Positions 24,147-31,779 of a stretch of 64,000 bases of DNA are shown here, one piece after another. Positions within the stretch are counted from its first letter, which is position 1. Every line of letters starts with the position of its first letter. Under the pieces are notes generated by a model, which worked only from the letters and a program-made list of their open reading frames with translations, searched no databases and was not told the origin of the DNA. The position numbers and the translations under genes are program-made. This DNA is from Miltoncostaea sp050250915 (GTDB lineage: Bacteria; Actinomycetota; Thermoleophilia; Miltoncostaeales; Miltoncostaeaceae). The DNA is taken from NCBI GenBank assembly GCA_050250915.1, contig JBFWNT010000011.1, positions 1 to 64,000 on the forward strand. The letters are read 5' to 3'.

Positions 24147-24235
24147 TCGTGCTCGCGGAAGGCCATCGCGCTCGCGACGATCGCGCCGATCGCCAGGACC
24201 GCCCAGATGCCGTACAGGAACATGATGCCGACCAT
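24143..24235 (-). CDS. Thirty-residue membrane peptide heading a stress operon
   Basis: A single hydrophobic helix (residues 2-23) followed by a short charged tail FREHE. The ATG at 24235 has a strong GGAGGAGG site, and the stop overlaps the start of the following stress-protein gene as GTGA; both argue that it is translated. The size and form recall CydX-like or other single-helix regulators. No homologue recognised. Confidence 0.65.
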   Translation of the reverse strand: MVGIMFLYGIWAVLAIGAIVASAMAFREHE

Positions 24236-24257
24236 CGCCGCGCCTCCTCCGGTGCCG

Positions 24258-24339
24258 ATCCGATGACCCCATCGTCGGATCGCGGGGGGCGGGCGGCATG
24301 AGGGCGCCGACCGATCCGGCGCGTCGGGTTTCCCGCGGC
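24258..24339. promoter_or_regulatory. Divergent promoter with inverted repeats (site d)
   Basis: GATCCGA...TCGGATC (24258-24282; 7-bp arms, 11-base spacer) and CGGG-TTT-CCCG (24325-24335) lie between the membrane-peptide/stress operon and the NRAMP-like gene. The 19 bases 24321-24339 match 11 of the 14 arm positions of the GCTGCGG-N5-CCGCAGC motif. Confidence 0.4.
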
Positions 24340-24396
24340 CGCCATCCGGGGGCGGCCGGAGGGTGACGGCCGGACCCCCGGCGATGATGCGGGGAC

Positions 24397-25698
24397 ATGG
24401 TCCGACGGCCGCCCCGCCGCCCGCGACGGCCACCCCCCGGCCGGGCGGCCGCGCACCGGCTCCACCGCCTGCGCCTGGCGCGGCCCGCGGGGCTCGTGGG
24501 CCTGCTGGCCGTCCTGGGCCCCGGCCTGCTGGCGGGCCTGTCCGACGACGACCCGGCCGGGATCACCACCTACTCGATCCTCGGGGCCGAGGAGGGCTAC
24601 GCGCTGCTCTGGGTCATCGCGCTCTCCACCGTCGCCCTGATCGTGTTCCACGAGCTGGCCGCGCGCACCGGGGTGGTCACGGGGCGGGGGCTGGTGGCCC
24701 TGGTGGCGGAGCGCCTGGGACGCCGGACCGGCGCGGTGGTCACGGCCGCCCTGGTGCTGGGCAACAGCGGCACCCTGTGCGCGGAGCTGGCGGGCATCGC
24801 CCTGGGTGCCGAGACCCTGGGCACGAGCCGGTACGTCGCCGTGCCGGTCGCCGCGGTCGCCGTGTCGGCGCTGGTGCTGGGCAGCGGCTTCCACCGCGTG
24901 GAGCACGTGCTGCTGGTCCTGAGCCTGGCGCTGGCGGCCTACATCGTGGCCGGGTTCCTCGCCGGGCCCGACTGGGCCGCGGTCGGCCGCGGCCTCGTGG
25001 TGCCGACCATGCCGTCGTCCGAGAAGGGCGTCGCGATCGCCGTGGCCACCATCGGCACCACGCTCGCCCCGTGGGGGCTGGCCTTCATGCAGAGCTACGC
25101 GGTCGACAAGCGCCTCACGACGGGGCAGCTGCGCGACGAGCGCGTGGACGTGCTCACCGGCGCGGTGCTGACCGGGGTGATCGGCGTGTTCGTGGCGGTG
25201 GCGTGCGCGGCCACCCTGCACCCGGCGGGGGTGACCATCGCGTCGGGCGACGACGCCGCCCGGGCGCTGGAGCCGCTGGCCGGCTCCGCGGCCTCGGTGC
25301 TGTTCGGCCTGGGGATCGTCGGCGCGGGGCTGCTCGCGGCCGCGGTGGTGCCGCTCGCGACCTCGTACTCGGTCTGCGAGTTCGGCGGGCGGGCGGCGGG
25401 CCTGGACAAGCACCCGCGGGAGGCGCCGGCCTTCTACGGCAGCTACGTCGGGGCGATGCTGGCGGCAGCCGCCGTGATCCTGGTGCCCGGGGTGCCGCTG
25501 GTGCCCGTGCTGGCCGGGACGCAGGTGCTGAACGCCGTGCTGCTGCTCGCCGTGCTGCCGGTCATGGTGCGGCTGGGGCGCGACCCCGCGGTGCTGGGCG
25601 AGCACCGCCTGCGGCGGGGCGGCACCGCGGCCTGCGTCGCGGCGATCGCGGGGATCGCGGCGGCCTGCGCCCTGCTGGCCGTCACGGCGGTGGGCTGA
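24397..25698 (+). CDS. NRAMP-family divalent metal transporter
   Basis: 433 residues with about eleven membrane helices. The first core helix reads SDDDPAGITTYSILGAE in place of the classical DPGN, and the sixth GTTLAPWGLAFMQSYAVDK in place of the MPH-containing segment. This is the form found in a large actinobacterial NRAMP-related group; without the usual Asn and Met ligands, manganese/iron selectivity is not assured and magnesium or other ions are possible. Basic N-terminal 25 residues are probably cytoplasmic. The start at 24397 (ATG) has only a weak ribosome-binding site. Confidence 0.85.
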   Translation: MVRRPPRRPRRPPPGRAAAHRLHRLRLARPAGLVGLLAVLGPGLLAGLSDDDPAGITTYSILGAEEGYALLWVIALSTVALIVFHELAARTGVVTGRGLVALVAERLGRRTGAVVTAALVLGNSGTLCAELAGIALGAETLGTSRYVAVPVAAVAVSALVLGSGFHRVEHVLLVLSLALAAYIVAGFLAGPDWAAVGRGLVVPTMPSSEKGVAIAVATIGTTLAPWGLAFMQSYAVDKRLTTGQLRDERVDVLTGAVLTGVIGVFVAVACAATLHPAGVTIASGDDAARALEPLAGSAASVLFGLGIVGAGLLAAAVVPLATSYSVCEFGGRAAGLDKHPREAPAFYGSYVGAMLAAAAVILVPGVPLVPVLAGTQVLNAVLLLAVLPVMVRLGRDPAVLGEHRLRRGGTAACVAAIAGIAAACALLAVTAVG

Positions 25699-25796
25699 GG
25701 TTCCGTAGTCGACCGCAGCGGCTCGGCGGGCGTCCACGGTGGCGTCGCGCCCTGGACCGGCGCACACTGTCCACGGCGACGAGAGGGTGGCCGCGG

Positions 25797-26111
25797 ATGG
25801 CGACGGGCCGGGAGCTCCGCACGGACGCGTCTCCGAGGGAGATGCGCTCCTCGCTGCGGCTCCTGCGCCTCCGCGGCTCCCAGACCCTCGTCTGCCGGGC
25901 GTGCCGCTCGCCGATCCGCCTGGCGGTCGGCGGGCGGCCGCCGGTGACCTGCCCCTGGTGCGGGGCGACCGACCCGCAGCCGGCCCTCACGGGGACGGGG
26001 CTGTGGCGTGCGGTCGGGCCGTCTCCTCCGGAGGATCGGCGCCCTCGCGCCGCGCCAGCCACGGGATCCGCCGCACCCCCAGCAGCACGGCGATCCCCGT
26101 CAGCAGGGTGA
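25797..26111 (+). CDS. Small zinc-ribbon protein
   Basis: 104 residues. A zinc ribbon is formed by Cys33-x2-Cys36 and Cys52-x2-Cys55 (VCRACRSP ... TCPWCGATD). The tail is Pro/Ala/Arg-rich. ATG at 25797 follows GAGAGGG. The last 125 bases overlap the convergent P-type ATPase gene, so the C-terminal 40 residues are constrained by the other strand and may be shorter in life. Function unknown. Confidence 0.55.
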   Translation: MATGRELRTDASPREMRSSLRLLRLRGSQTLVCRACRSPIRLAVGGRPPVTCPWCGATDPQPALTGTGLWRAVGPSPPEDRRPRAAPATGSAAPPAARRSPSAG

Positions 26112-28350
26112 GCGCGACGGCGATCCACACGTCGGCGGGGGGCCGCGTCAGCGCGAAGTAGTCGCGCAGGAACGGCACCTGGAGGCCCAGCACCAGGGCG
26201 AGCGCGAAGGCGGCGACCATCCCCCACACCCACGGGCGCACCCGCCGCCGCTCCAGCCCCCGCTCCACCTCCACCACGATCGCCAGGCCCATGCCGGTGG
26301 TCACGAGCACGGCGGCGGTGCGCCCGTCGGTGACCGACGCGTCCAGGGGCCCCCGCACCACCAGGTAGCCCGCGACGATGGTGGCGGCCGTGACGACTCC
26401 GGCGGGGACGACGAAGGCCAGCAGGCTGCGCATGAAGCCCTCGCGCCGCACCGGGCCCTCGGACGGCGCGAGCGCCAGGAAGAACGCGGGCACGCCGATC
26501 GTGAGCGTGGAGGCGATGGTCACCTGCCGCGCCAGGAACGGGTAGGCGATCGGCGCGAGGCCCAGGGTCAGCAGGACCAGCGCGGAGTAGACCGACTTGG
26601 CGACGAACAGCTTCGCGACGCGGTGCGTGTTGCGGATGATGCGCCGCCCCTCCGCCACCGCCCGCGGCACCGTGGCGAACGAGTTGGACAGCAGCACCAG
26701 GCCGGCGACGCCCTTCGCGATCTGGCTGCCCTGGCCCATCGCGATGCCGAGGCGCGCCTCCTTGAGCGCCAGCACGTCGTTGACGCCGTCGCCGGTCATC
26801 GCGACGTAGCGGCCGCGCGACGTCATCGCCCGCACCAGCTCCCGCTTCTGCTCGGGGGTGATGCGGCCGAAGACGGACGTCGCCTCGGCGGCGTCGGCGA
26901 GCGCCTCCGGGTCGTCGGGCAGGTCGGCGCCCGATACGGCCGGGCCGTCGGCGCCCGGGATGCCGGCCGCGATGGCCACGGCGCGCACGGTGTCGGGCGC
27001 GTCGCCGGAGATCACCCGCGTGCGCACCCCCTCGCGGGTCAGGAAGCCGACCGTCTCGGCCGCCTCGGGCCGCATCGCCTCGGCCAGCACCACGATGCCG
27101 AGCGACGCGAGCCCCTCGGGCAGCGCCTCGCCGTCGACGCCCGCGGGGGTGCGCGCCACCAGGATCACCCGGCGGCCGGTCGCGGCGAGCTCCTCGACGC
27201 GCGCGCCCAGGCCGTCGCCGAGGGGCACGCCGGCGCGAGACAGAACGTCCGGCGCGCCCATCACCACCGTGCCCTCCCCGGCCACCTGGACGGCGCTCCA
27301 CTTGCGCGCCGACGAGAACGGCACCTCGCCGGCCACGTCCACCTGCGCGGGCGGCACCTCGTCGGCGATCGCCCGCAGCGTCGAGTTGAGCACCGCCGAC
27401 CCGCCCGCCAGGTCGGCGAGCGCGGCGCGCACGTCGCCGTCGTGCCCGCCGCCGGCGGCCTCCACCGACTCCACCCGGAGCCGGTTGTCGGTGAGCGTCC
27501 CCGTCTTGTCCAGGCACAGCGTGTCGACCGAGGCCAGGCTCTCGATCGCGCTGAGCCGCTGGGCCAGCGTCCCGAGGCGGGCGAGCCGCACCGCCGCCAC
27601 CGCGAAGGTGAGGCTGGTGAGCAGCACCAGGCCCTCCGGCACCAGCGGCACGAGCGCGGCGACCACCCGCGACGCCATCTCGGCCCCCGTCGTCCCGCGG
27701 AGCACGAGCGACACGGCCAGGGCGACAGCCAGCGGGATCATCACGGCCACGGTGAGCCGCAGGATGCGGTTGACGTCCTGCTGGAGGGGGCTCAGCTCGT
27801 CGCGGGTGCCGCGGGCCTCCTGCGCGAGCCGCTGGGCGAAGCTGTCGACGCCCACGGCGTCCACGCGAAGCTCGCCGGCGCCCGCGACGCAGTAGGCGCC
27901 CGACAGCACCTCGTCGCCCGGCTCCTTCGCCACCGAGTCGCTCTCGCCCGTGAGGACCGACTCGTCCATCGACAGGCCGCGCGAGGCGGTCACCACGCCG
28001 TCGGCCACGAGTTGGTCGCCGGGCTCCAGGCGCAGCACGTCGCCGGGTGCCACGTCGGCGACGGCCACCAGCTCCACGACGCCGTCGCGGAGGCGCCGCG
28101 CCTTCGGCGCCACCAGCACCGCCAGCCGGTCCAGCACGCGCTTGGCCCGGACCTCCTGGACGATGCCGATCAGGCTGTTCGCCACGATCACGCCGCCGAA
28201 GAGCCCGTCCTTCGGGTCGCCCAGCGTGAGCGTGAGCACCAGCAGGCCGCCCAGGATGAGGTTGAACAGCGTGAAGACGTTGGAGGCGACGATCTCCAGG
28301 TAGGTGCGGCTGCCGCCGGCCTCCCGCCGCCTGCGGCCGATTACCGACAT
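25987..28350 (-). CDS. CtpE-like P-type ATPase (calcium type)
   Basis: 787 residues with all P-type landmarks: TGES in SVLTGESDSVA, the PEGL segment in helix 4, DKTGTLT, and GDGVND. No N-terminal metal-binding domain. The order and length match actinobacterial CtpE, reported as a calcium uptake pump in mycobacteria; the cation here is by analogy. ATG at 28350; 74 bases separate it from the divergent CBS-DUF1918 gene. Its 3' end overlaps the small zinc-ribbon gene on the other strand. Confidence 0.9.
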   Translation of the reverse strand: MSVIGRRRREAGGSRTYLEIVASNVFTLFNLILGGLLVLTLTLGDPKDGLFGGVIVANSLIGIVQEVRAKRVLDRLAVLVAPKARRLRDGVVELVAVADVAPGDVLRLEPGDQLVADGVVTASRGLSMDESVLTGESDSVAKEPGDEVLSGAYCVAGAGELRVDAVGVDSFAQRLAQEARGTRDELSPLQQDVNRILRLTVAVMIPLAVALAVSLVLRGTTGAEMASRVVAALVPLVPEGLVLLTSLTFAVAAVRLARLGTLAQRLSAIESLASVDTLCLDKTGTLTDNRLRVESVEAAGGGHDGDVRAALADLAGGSAVLNSTLRAIADEVPPAQVDVAGEVPFSSARKWSAVQVAGEGTVVMGAPDVLSRAGVPLGDGLGARVEELAATGRRVILVARTPAGVDGEALPEGLASLGIVVLAEAMRPEAAETVGFLTREGVRTRVISGDAPDTVRAVAIAAGIPGADGPAVSGADLPDDPEALADAAEATSVFGRITPEQKRELVRAMTSRGRYVAMTGDGVNDVLALKEARLGIAMGQGSQIAKGVAGLVLLSNSFATVPRAVAEGRRIIRNTHRVAKLFVAKSVYSALVLLTLGLAPIAYPFLARQVTIASTLTIGVPAFFLALAPSEGPVRREGFMRSLLAFVVPAGVVTAATIVAGYLVVRGPLDASVTDGRTAAVLVTTGMGLAIVVEVERGLERRRVRPWVWGMVAAFALALVLGLQVPFLRDYFALTRPPADVWIAVALTLLTGIAVLLGVRRIPWLARREGADPPEETARPHATAPSP

Positions 28351-28395
28351 GCGGCTCGGCGCGATCCCGGATGGCGGCGGCGGTCCGCCGCCGGA

Positions 28396-28413
28396 GGATG
28401 GGTTCCCCGGACA
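28396..28413. promoter_or_regulatory. GGGTTCCCC motif ahead of CBS gene (site e)
   Basis: GGATGGGTTCCCCGGAC (28396-28412) shares GGGTTCCCC and the following GGAC with the site at 16369-16382. It lies only 12 bases before the ATG at 28425 and 45 bases behind the divergent ATPase start, so it could regulate either or both. A GC hairpin (GGCGGCGG/CCGCCGCC around 28374-28392) is next to it. Confidence 0.35.
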
Positions 28414-28424
28414 GAGGAGGCACC

Positions 28425-29084
28425 ATGACCGAGACGACCGCCGACGCGGCGACCCGCCTGCGCGAGACGCGCGTCCGCGATGTCATGACCGCCGAGATCG
28501 TGACCTGCACGCCCGACGTGCCCCTCGCGGATGTCGCCGACCTGATGGTCGCCAACCGCATCCACAGCGTGGTGGTGCTGGCCCCACCGGCCGGCGACCC
28601 GCTCGGCGAGGCCGCCGAATGGAGCGTGCTGTCCGACCTGGACCTGGTGGCCGCGGCGCCGTGGATCGATGCCATGGCCGGCGCCGGCACGATCGCCGCG
28701 TCGCCGCGCGTCGTGGTGCATCCCGACGACAGCCTGGCCGCCGCGGCGCTCGCGATGGCCGAGAACGCGACCGCCCACGTGCTGGTCGTCGGTGACGCCG
28801 GCGACCAGCCGCAGGGGATCCTGTCGGCGCTCGACGTGGCCCGCGCGATGGCGCCGGAGGAGGCGCCCGAGGCCACGGAGCCGCAGGTGCGCGTGCGCGC
28901 CGGCGACCGCCTGGTCATCACCGCGCACCAGCAGGGCGGCCGGCCGCGGGACGCCGAGGTGCTGGAGGCGCGGGGCGCCGACGGGGGGCCGCCGTACCTG
29001 GTCCGGTGGCAGGACACCGGCCGGGTGTCGCTGCACTACCCGGGGTCGGACGCCCGCGTCGAGCACCTCGTGGGACGCGGCTAG
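28425..29084 (+). CDS. CBS-pair protein with DUF1918 domain
   Basis: 219 residues: two CBS motifs (about 15-75 and 85-145; RVRDVMTAEIVTCTPDVPLADVADLM opens the first) and a C-terminal SH3-like DUF1918 domain (about 158-219; RVRAGDRLVITAHQQGG ... DGGPPYLVRWQDTGRVSLHYPG). CBS pairs sense AMP/ATP or similar ligands; DUF1918 has no known role and is widespread in actinobacteria. Its stop overlaps by four bases, tail to tail, the end of the response regulator gene. ATG at 28425 after GAGGAGG. Confidence 0.88.
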   Translation: MTETTADAATRLRETRVRDVMTAEIVTCTPDVPLADVADLMVANRIHSVVVLAPPAGDPLGEAAEWSVLSDLDLVAAAPWIDAMAGAGTIAASPRVVVHPDDSLAAAALAMAENATAHVLVVGDAGDQPQGILSALDVARAMAPEEAPEATEPQVRVRAGDRLVITAHQQGGRPRDAEVLEARGADGGPPYLVRWQDTGRVSLHYPGSDARVEHLVGRG

Positions 29085-29728
29085 CGTTCCTCGTCCAGGA
29101 GGCCGGCGTCGAGGGCGGCCCGCACGAGTCCCGCTCGCGTGGTGACCCGCAGCTTGGTCATCACGTGGGCGCGGTGGCTCTCGACCGTCCGGACGCTCAC
29201 GATCAGGGACTCGGCGATCTCCTGGTTGGTGTGGCCCAGGGCCAGGAGCCGCAGCACCTCGCGCTCCCGTGAGGTCAGCTCGCCGAGCGGGCCGGCGGTC
29301 GCCGGCGCGGCCAGCACCGCGCCCAGCGAGGGATGCACGTAGCGCTCCCCGCTCGCGACGGCCCGGACGGCCCGCACCAGGTCCTCGTCGGCCGCCGACT
29401 TCAGCAGGTAGCCGTCGGCGCCGGCGTCGAACGCCTGGCGCACGTCGCGCGCCTGGTCGTGCATCGACAGGAACAGGATCCGCGCGTCGGGCGCCCGCTC
29501 CCGGATCTTCGCGGCGCCCTGGAGGCCGCCCATCCCGGGCATCTCGATGTCGAGCACCACCACGTCGGGCTGAAGCCGCGGCAGCGCCCGGATCGCGTCC
29601 TCGGCGGTCCCCGCCTCGCCGACCGGCTCCAGCCCCTCCTCGCGCTCCAGCAGGAGGCGCAGCCCCGAGCGCAGCACCGCGTGGTCGTCGACGAGCATGA
29701 TGCGGATGGGTCCGGGGTCGGTGCTCAT
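29081..29728 (-). CDS. LuxR/NarL-type response regulator (DevR-like)
   Basis: 215 residues: receiver domain (about 8-125; phospho-acceptor Asp60 in VVLDIEMPGMGG, acidic pair DD14-15, Lys109 in YLLKS) and a C-terminal LuxR helix-turn-helix (about 148-210; LTSREREVLRLLALGHTNQEIAESLIVSVRTVESHRAHVMTKL). ATG start overlaps the stop of the sensor kinase by four bases, so it is that kinase's partner. Architecture and partner resemble DevR/DosR. It is the best local candidate to bind the recurrent palindromic motif. Confidence 0.93.
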   Translation of the reverse strand: MSTDPGPIRIMLVDDHAVLRSGLRLLLEREEGLEPVGEAGTAEDAIRALPRLQPDVVVLDIEMPGMGGLQGAAKIRERAPDARILFLSMHDQARDVRQAFDAGADGYLLKSAADEDLVRAVRAVASGERYVHPSLGAVLAAPATAGPLGELTSREREVLRLLALGHTNQEIAESLIVSVRTVESHRAHVMTKLRVTTRAGLVRAALDAGLLDEER

Positions 29729-31740
29729 GGGACCTCCAGGTCGACGACGACGGCCGTCCCGCTGCCGGGGGACGACTCGATGCGCAGGGTGCCGCCCAGC
29801 ATCTCCACGCGCTCACGGATCCCCGCCAGGCCGAATCGCGACGTCGGCGCGCCCGTGTCGAAGCCCGTGCCGTCGTCCTCCACCACGAGGCGGACCTTAC
29901 CGTCGAGGACGCTGATGACCACGCTCGCGTGCGTCGCCTGGCTGTGCCGCGCGATGTTGGTCATGCTCTCCTGCGCCACGCGGAAGATCACCGTCTGCAC
30001 CTCCTCCGGCAGCGGCGGGTCCAGGCCGCGCAGCTCCACGTCCACGGCCACCCCGGCGCGGCGCAGGCGGGCCGCCTGCTCCTCGATGGCGTCGGCCAGG
30101 CCGTGCTCGTCGATGGCCGTCGGCCGCAGCCGCGTGGTCAGCTCGCGGAGCCCGACGGACGCCTCCGCCAGCGACCGCCGCATCTCGGCGATGCGGTCCT
30201 GGATCACCCCGGGGCCGACGTCCGCCTCGAGCGCGCGCAGGTGGACGGCGAGGGCGGTGAGCACCTGCCCCGACTCGTCGTGCAGCTCGCGCGCGACGCG
30301 GGCGCGCTCGGCCTCCTGCGCCTCGACGGCCTTGCGCAGGCTCTCGGCCTGCGCGCGCTCGCGGATCTTCTGGGCCTCCCGCTGCGCCGCCTGGAGCAGG
30401 CTCTCGCGCTCGCCGGCCACCGCCCGGGCGTTGACGAGCGCCACCGCGACCTGGCTGGAGAAGGTCTCGAGCAGGCGCCGCGCGCCCTCGTCGAAGGGGC
30501 GCCAGCCCACCGCGACGAGCGCACCGGCCGTGACGCCGCCCACCTCCAGCGCGCACACCTGCACCTCCGGCGCGCCGAGGGACGTGCGCAGGAGGTCGGC
30601 GAGGGCGTCGGGGTGGAGGGGACCGCTGCTGCCCTCCATGCCGAGCGCGTCGATGCCGTGCGCGTAGCGGAACACCAGCTCGTCGCCGTCGCGAACCGCG
30701 ACCCCCACCGTCTCCGCGCCGGTCAGGCGCCGCGCGCGGCGGGCGACGAGCGGCAGCAGCGCGTCGATGTCGAGGGTCGACAGCACGGCGCGACCCACCT
30801 CCAGGACGCTCTCGATCTCGTCGGCGCGCCGCCGCTCGGCCTCGTAGCGGCGCACGTTGTCGACCGCCACGGCGGCCTGGGCGGCCAGCGTCATCGCCAG
30901 CTGCTCGTCCTCCTCGGTGAACGGGACGCCCCCGGCCTTGTCGGTGAGGTAGAGGTTCCCGAAGGCCTCGCCGCGCAGGGCGATCGGCACGCCCAGGAAC
31001 GACGTCATCGGCGGGTGGTTGGGCGGGAAGCCCGCGGAGCGCGGGTCGTCGCCGAGGCGCTCCAAGCGCAGGGGCCGCGCGTCGCGGATCAGCACGCCCA
31101 GGATCCCGCGCCCGCGGGGGAGGGGGCCGATGCGGTCGCGCTGCGCCTCGGTCATGCCGGCCGTGACGAACTGGGCCAGCTCGGTGCCGGTGGCGTCCAG
31201 CACGCCCAGCGCCGCGTACCGGGCGCCCAGGACGGTGCGGGCCGACTGGACGATCTGTGTCAGCAGGTCGTCGAGGCCCAGCTCGCGTCCCAGCGACAGG
31301 CCCGCGTCGACCAGGCTCGCCATGCGGGCGCGGTCGTCCTCGGCGCGGCGGCGGGCGCCCTCCAGCGCGATGCTGGACGCCAGCAGGCCGGCGAAGGCGT
31401 CGATCGCCCGGGCGCTCGACCCGGGCGAGACCCCGCGGTCGGCCGCGTAGTCGCCGACGATGATCGCGTCGACGCCCTCCTCGACGTGCGCGACCGCCGT
31501 CACCACCGCGCCGCACGGCTCGCCGGTGCGCGCGAGGACGTCGGACGGATCGGCGGATGCCGGGAGCTCCAGGCCGCCGTGGTCGTGGGGCCATGAGGCC
31601 CGCAGCGCCAGGCCGGTCCCGTCGCGGACCACGAGGGCGATGGCGTCGAGGGCGGCGATCTCCGCGACGAGGCCCAGGAGGTCGGTGTCGAGAGTCCCCG
31701 GTCGGGCTCCGGGGCCGGCCGAATCGTGCCCACTACCCAC
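29725..31740 (-). CDS. GAF-domain sensor histidine kinase (DevS-like)
   Basis: 671 residues, soluble. An N-terminal GAF-like region (about 15-135), two further GAF domains (about 150-300 and 315-450), a HisKA_3 dimerisation helix with the phospho-His in ARELHDESGQ, and an HATPase_c end (DDGTGFD). The first canonical GAF has the segment AGFPPNHPPMTSFLGVPI, also found in mycobacterial DevS/DosT whose corresponding GAF binds haem; many relatives do not, so haem binding here is open. GTG at 31740. It follows phosphoketolase after 37 bases. Confidence 0.92.
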   Translation of the reverse strand: MGSGHDSAGPGARPGTLDTDLLGLVAEIAALDAIALVVRDGTGLALRASWPHDHGGLELPASADPSDVLARTGEPCGAVVTAVAHVEEGVDAIIVGDYAADRGVSPGSSARAIDAFAGLLASSIALEGARRRAEDDRARMASLVDAGLSLGRELGLDDLLTQIVQSARTVLGARYAALGVLDATGTELAQFVTAGMTEAQRDRIGPLPRGRGILGVLIRDARPLRLERLGDDPRSAGFPPNHPPMTSFLGVPIALRGEAFGNLYLTDKAGGVPFTEEDEQLAMTLAAQAAVAVDNVRRYEAERRRADEIESVLEVGRAVLSTLDIDALLPLVARRARRLTGAETVGVAVRDGDELVFRYAHGIDALGMEGSSGPLHPDALADLLRTSLGAPEVQVCALEVGGVTAGALVAVGWRPFDEGARRLLETFSSQVAVALVNARAVAGERESLLQAAQREAQKIRERAQAESLRKAVEAQEAERARVARELHDESGQVLTALAVHLRALEADVGPGVIQDRIAEMRRSLAEASVGLRELTTRLRPTAIDEHGLADAIEEQAARLRRAGVAVDVELRGLDPPLPEEVQTVIFRVAQESMTNIARHSQATHASVVISVLDGKVRLVVEDDGTGFDTGAPTSRFGLAGIRERVEMLGGTLRIESSPGSGTAVVVDLEVP

Positions 31741-31758
31741 GGTGGAGACAGCTTAAAC
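31733..31758 (-). promoter_or_regulatory. SigB/SigF-like promoter candidate
   Basis: On the minus strand GTTTAA (31758-31753), a 14-base spacer, then GGGTAG (31738-31733). This fits the general-stress sigma consensus (GTTTAA, N12-15, GGGTA). The -10 overlaps the annotated kinase start, so transcripts would begin inside its first codons, which weakens the case unless a downstream start is used. Confidence 0.3.
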
Positions 31759-31779
31759 GAGCGACCCCCGCGGGCGCTC
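31759..31779 (-). terminator. Possible terminator after phosphoketolase
   Basis: Minus-strand GAGCG, an inner CCCGCGGG, CGCTC, followed by GTTT. The stem overlaps the phosphoketolase stop codon. The run of T is short, so read-through into the kinase gene is likely too. Confidence 0.4.

Noticed and set aside
24258..24282. GATCCGA inverted repeat as a terminator
   Set aside because: It lies between two divergent gene starts, where a terminator is not expected; an operator is more likely.
29725..31740. Firm call of the kinase as a haem oxygen sensor
   Set aside because: The HPPM-containing GAF segment is shared by many GAF kinases that do not bind haem; sequence reading cannot decide.
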